A program made the translations under genes and the position numbers. From contig CAMLNT010000104.1 of assembly GCA_946481425.1 (NCBI GenBank), forward strand, positions 1-7,722: a stretch of DNA of 7,722 nucleotides. The letters run 5' to 3'. The notes under the pieces are model-generated. The model was given only the letters and a program-made list of their open reading frames with translations, made no database searches and was not told where the DNA came from. The stretch is from an uncultured Brevundimonas sp. GTDB lineage: Bacteria > Pseudomonadota > Alphaproteobacteria > Caulobacterales > Caulobacteraceae. Positions within the stretch are counted from its first letter, which is position 1; each line of letters starts with the position of its first letter. Shown in pieces: positions 6,747-7,722 of the stretch.

Positions 6747-6753
6747 GGGAGGA
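6747..6753 (+). promoter_or_regulatory. Ribosome binding site deciding the GTG start of dctA
   Basis: GGGAGGA lies five bases ahead of GTG 6759. The first in-frame ATG comes only inside the conserved KMIIAP segment, so this Shine-Dalgarno fixes the GTG as the start. Confidence 0.75.
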
Positions 6754-6758
6754 CTAGG

Positions 6759-7722
6759 GTGCTGCATACGGCTCACGGCGAGACCGCATCGGGCGGTCGC
6801 AAGCCGATCTATTTCAGCCTGTATTTCCAGGTCATCGTCGCGATCGTCCTGGGGGGCGTCGTCGGCCACTTCTGGCCGGAGCTCGGCGAGAGCCTGAAGC
6901 CGCTCGGCGACGGCTTCATCAAGCTGGTCAAGATGATCATCGCCCCGGTGATCTTCCTCACCATCACCATCGGCATCGCTGGCATGCGCGATCTCGGCCG
7001 GGTCGGCCGGGTGGCCGCCAAGGCCTTCGCCTATTTCCTGTTCTTCTCGACGCTCGCCCTCATCGTCGGCCTCGTCGTGGCCAACGTGATCCAGCCTGGG
7101 CAGGGGCTCAACATCGATCCGGCTTCGCTCGATGCATCGGCCGTCGAGGGCTACGCCCAGGCCGCCCATGAATCGACCATCCAGGGTTTCCTGCTCGGCA
7201 TCATTCCCGACACGCTGGTCAGCGCCTTCGTCGACGGCAACATCCTGCAGACCCTGTTCGTGTCGATCCTGTTCGGCGTGGCCCTGGCCATCGTCGGCGA
7301 CGCCGCCGAGCCGGTCGAGAAGGTTCTGAACGCCCTGAGCCAGGTCGTCTTCCGACTCGTCGCCATCCTGATGCGAGCCGCGCCGATCGGGGCGTTCGGG
7401 GCGTTCGCCTTCACGATCGGCGCGTACGGCCTGTCGGCCATCGCCAATCTGCTCGCCCTGATCGCGACCTTCTATTTGACGTCGCTGATCTTCGTGATCG
7501 GCATCCTGGGCGTGGTCGCCTGGCGCAACGGCTTCTCGATCTTCAAGCTGATTGGCTACCTCAAGGAAGAACTCCTGCTGGTGCTCGGCACCTCGTCGTC
7601 CGAGGCCGCCCTGCCGAGCCTGATGCAGAAGATGGAACGCGCCGGCGCCTCCAAGTCGGTGGTCGGACTGGTCGTGCCGACGGGCTATTCGTTCAACCTG
7701 GACGGCACCAACATCTACATGA
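6759..7722 (+). CDS. dctA: C4-dicarboxylate transporter DctA (3' end outside window)
   Basis: DctA is an inner-membrane, cation-coupled symporter for succinate, fumarate and malate of the dicarboxylate/amino acid:cation symporter (DAACS) family. The frame reads from GTG 6759 to the window edge, giving 321 residues; about 100 or more are missing compared with E. coli DctA (428). After a short polar N-terminus, [19 protein letters not shown] begins TM1. The segment [15 protein letters not shown] follows. The serine-rich re-entrant loop [11 protein letters not shown] has SSSEAALP at 279-286. The TM7 signature [15 protein letters not shown] is at 307-321 and ends the window. These are diagnostic of DctA rather than GltP-type glutamate carriers. 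GTG is chosen for the strong GGGAGGA five bases upstream. dctA is divergent from dctBD across about 230 bases with operator-like palindromes, the classical dct layout, so DctB/DctD control is expected. Confidence 0.96.
   Translation, partial: MLHTAHGETASGGRKPIYFSLYFQVIVAIVLGGVVGHFWPELGESLKPLGDGFIKLVKMIIAPVIFLTITIGIAGMRDLGRVGRVAAKAFAYFLFFSTLALIVGLVVANVIQPGQGLNIDPASLDASAVEGYAQAAHESTIQGFLLGIIPDTLVSAFVDGNILQTLFVSILFGVALAIVGDAAEPVEKVLNALSQVVFRLVAILMRAAPIGAFGAFAFTIGAYGLSAIANLLALIATFYLTSLIFVIGILGVVAWRNGFSIFKLIGYLKEELLLVLGTSSSEAALPSLMQKMERAGASKSVVGLVVPTGYSFNLDGTNIYM

Overview
The window reads as GC-rich alphaproteobacterial chromosome. Third codon positions are strongly G/C, genes are tightly packed with ATGA overlaps, and the gene content (Entner-Doudoroff genes, a racemase-type CoA enzyme, a complete dctBD-dctA locus) would suit Caulobacterales such as Caulobacter, Brevundimonas or Phenylobacterium. 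The genus is inference from gene content and base composition only. No RNA gene, mobile element, CRISPR array or integration scar was seen.

Left part (1-2092, + strand): the end of an Entner-Doudoroff operon. It holds the C-terminal part of edd (6-phosphogluconate dehydratase), then glk (glucokinase, 18 bases downstream), then eda (KDPG aldolase, whose ATG overlaps the glk stop). Glucose is phosphorylated by Glk; after oxidation to 6-phosphogluconate by enzymes not visible here, Edd makes KDPG and Eda splits it to pyruvate and glyceraldehyde-3-phosphate.

Middle (2279-3382, + strand): after a spacer of about 190 bases comes a family III CoA-transferase-fold enzyme of the alpha-methylacyl-CoA racemase (AMACR) type. 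All three residues expected from the mycobacterial racemase (His, Asp, Glu) are at matching positions. Its stop codon interlocks with the stop of the convergent dctD gene in the palindrome CTAG, so there is no intergenic space at that junction.

Right part (3379-7722): a C4-dicarboxylate uptake locus. dctD (response regulator) and dctB (sensor kinase) form a two-gene - strand operon, with dctB upstream and an ATGA overlap. dctA (transporter, cut by the window end) is divergent on the + strand. The roughly 230-base divergent region carries two closely related 18-bp palindromes and a third half-degenerate copy, spaced near whole helical turns, which look like regulator operators.

The observation most worth following is in dctD. 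The AAA+ domain keeps Walker A, Walker B and the arginine fingers, but the sigma-54 contact loop that normally reads GAFTGA reads AIGSGA, and the Asn expected in the 'NC' motif (the glutamate-switch Asn of PspF) is Pro. In parallel, the dctA upstream region has no convincing -24/-12 sigma-54 promoter, while a weak sigma-70-like element is present. Together these suggest, but do not prove, a dct system that has moved away from sigma-54 control.
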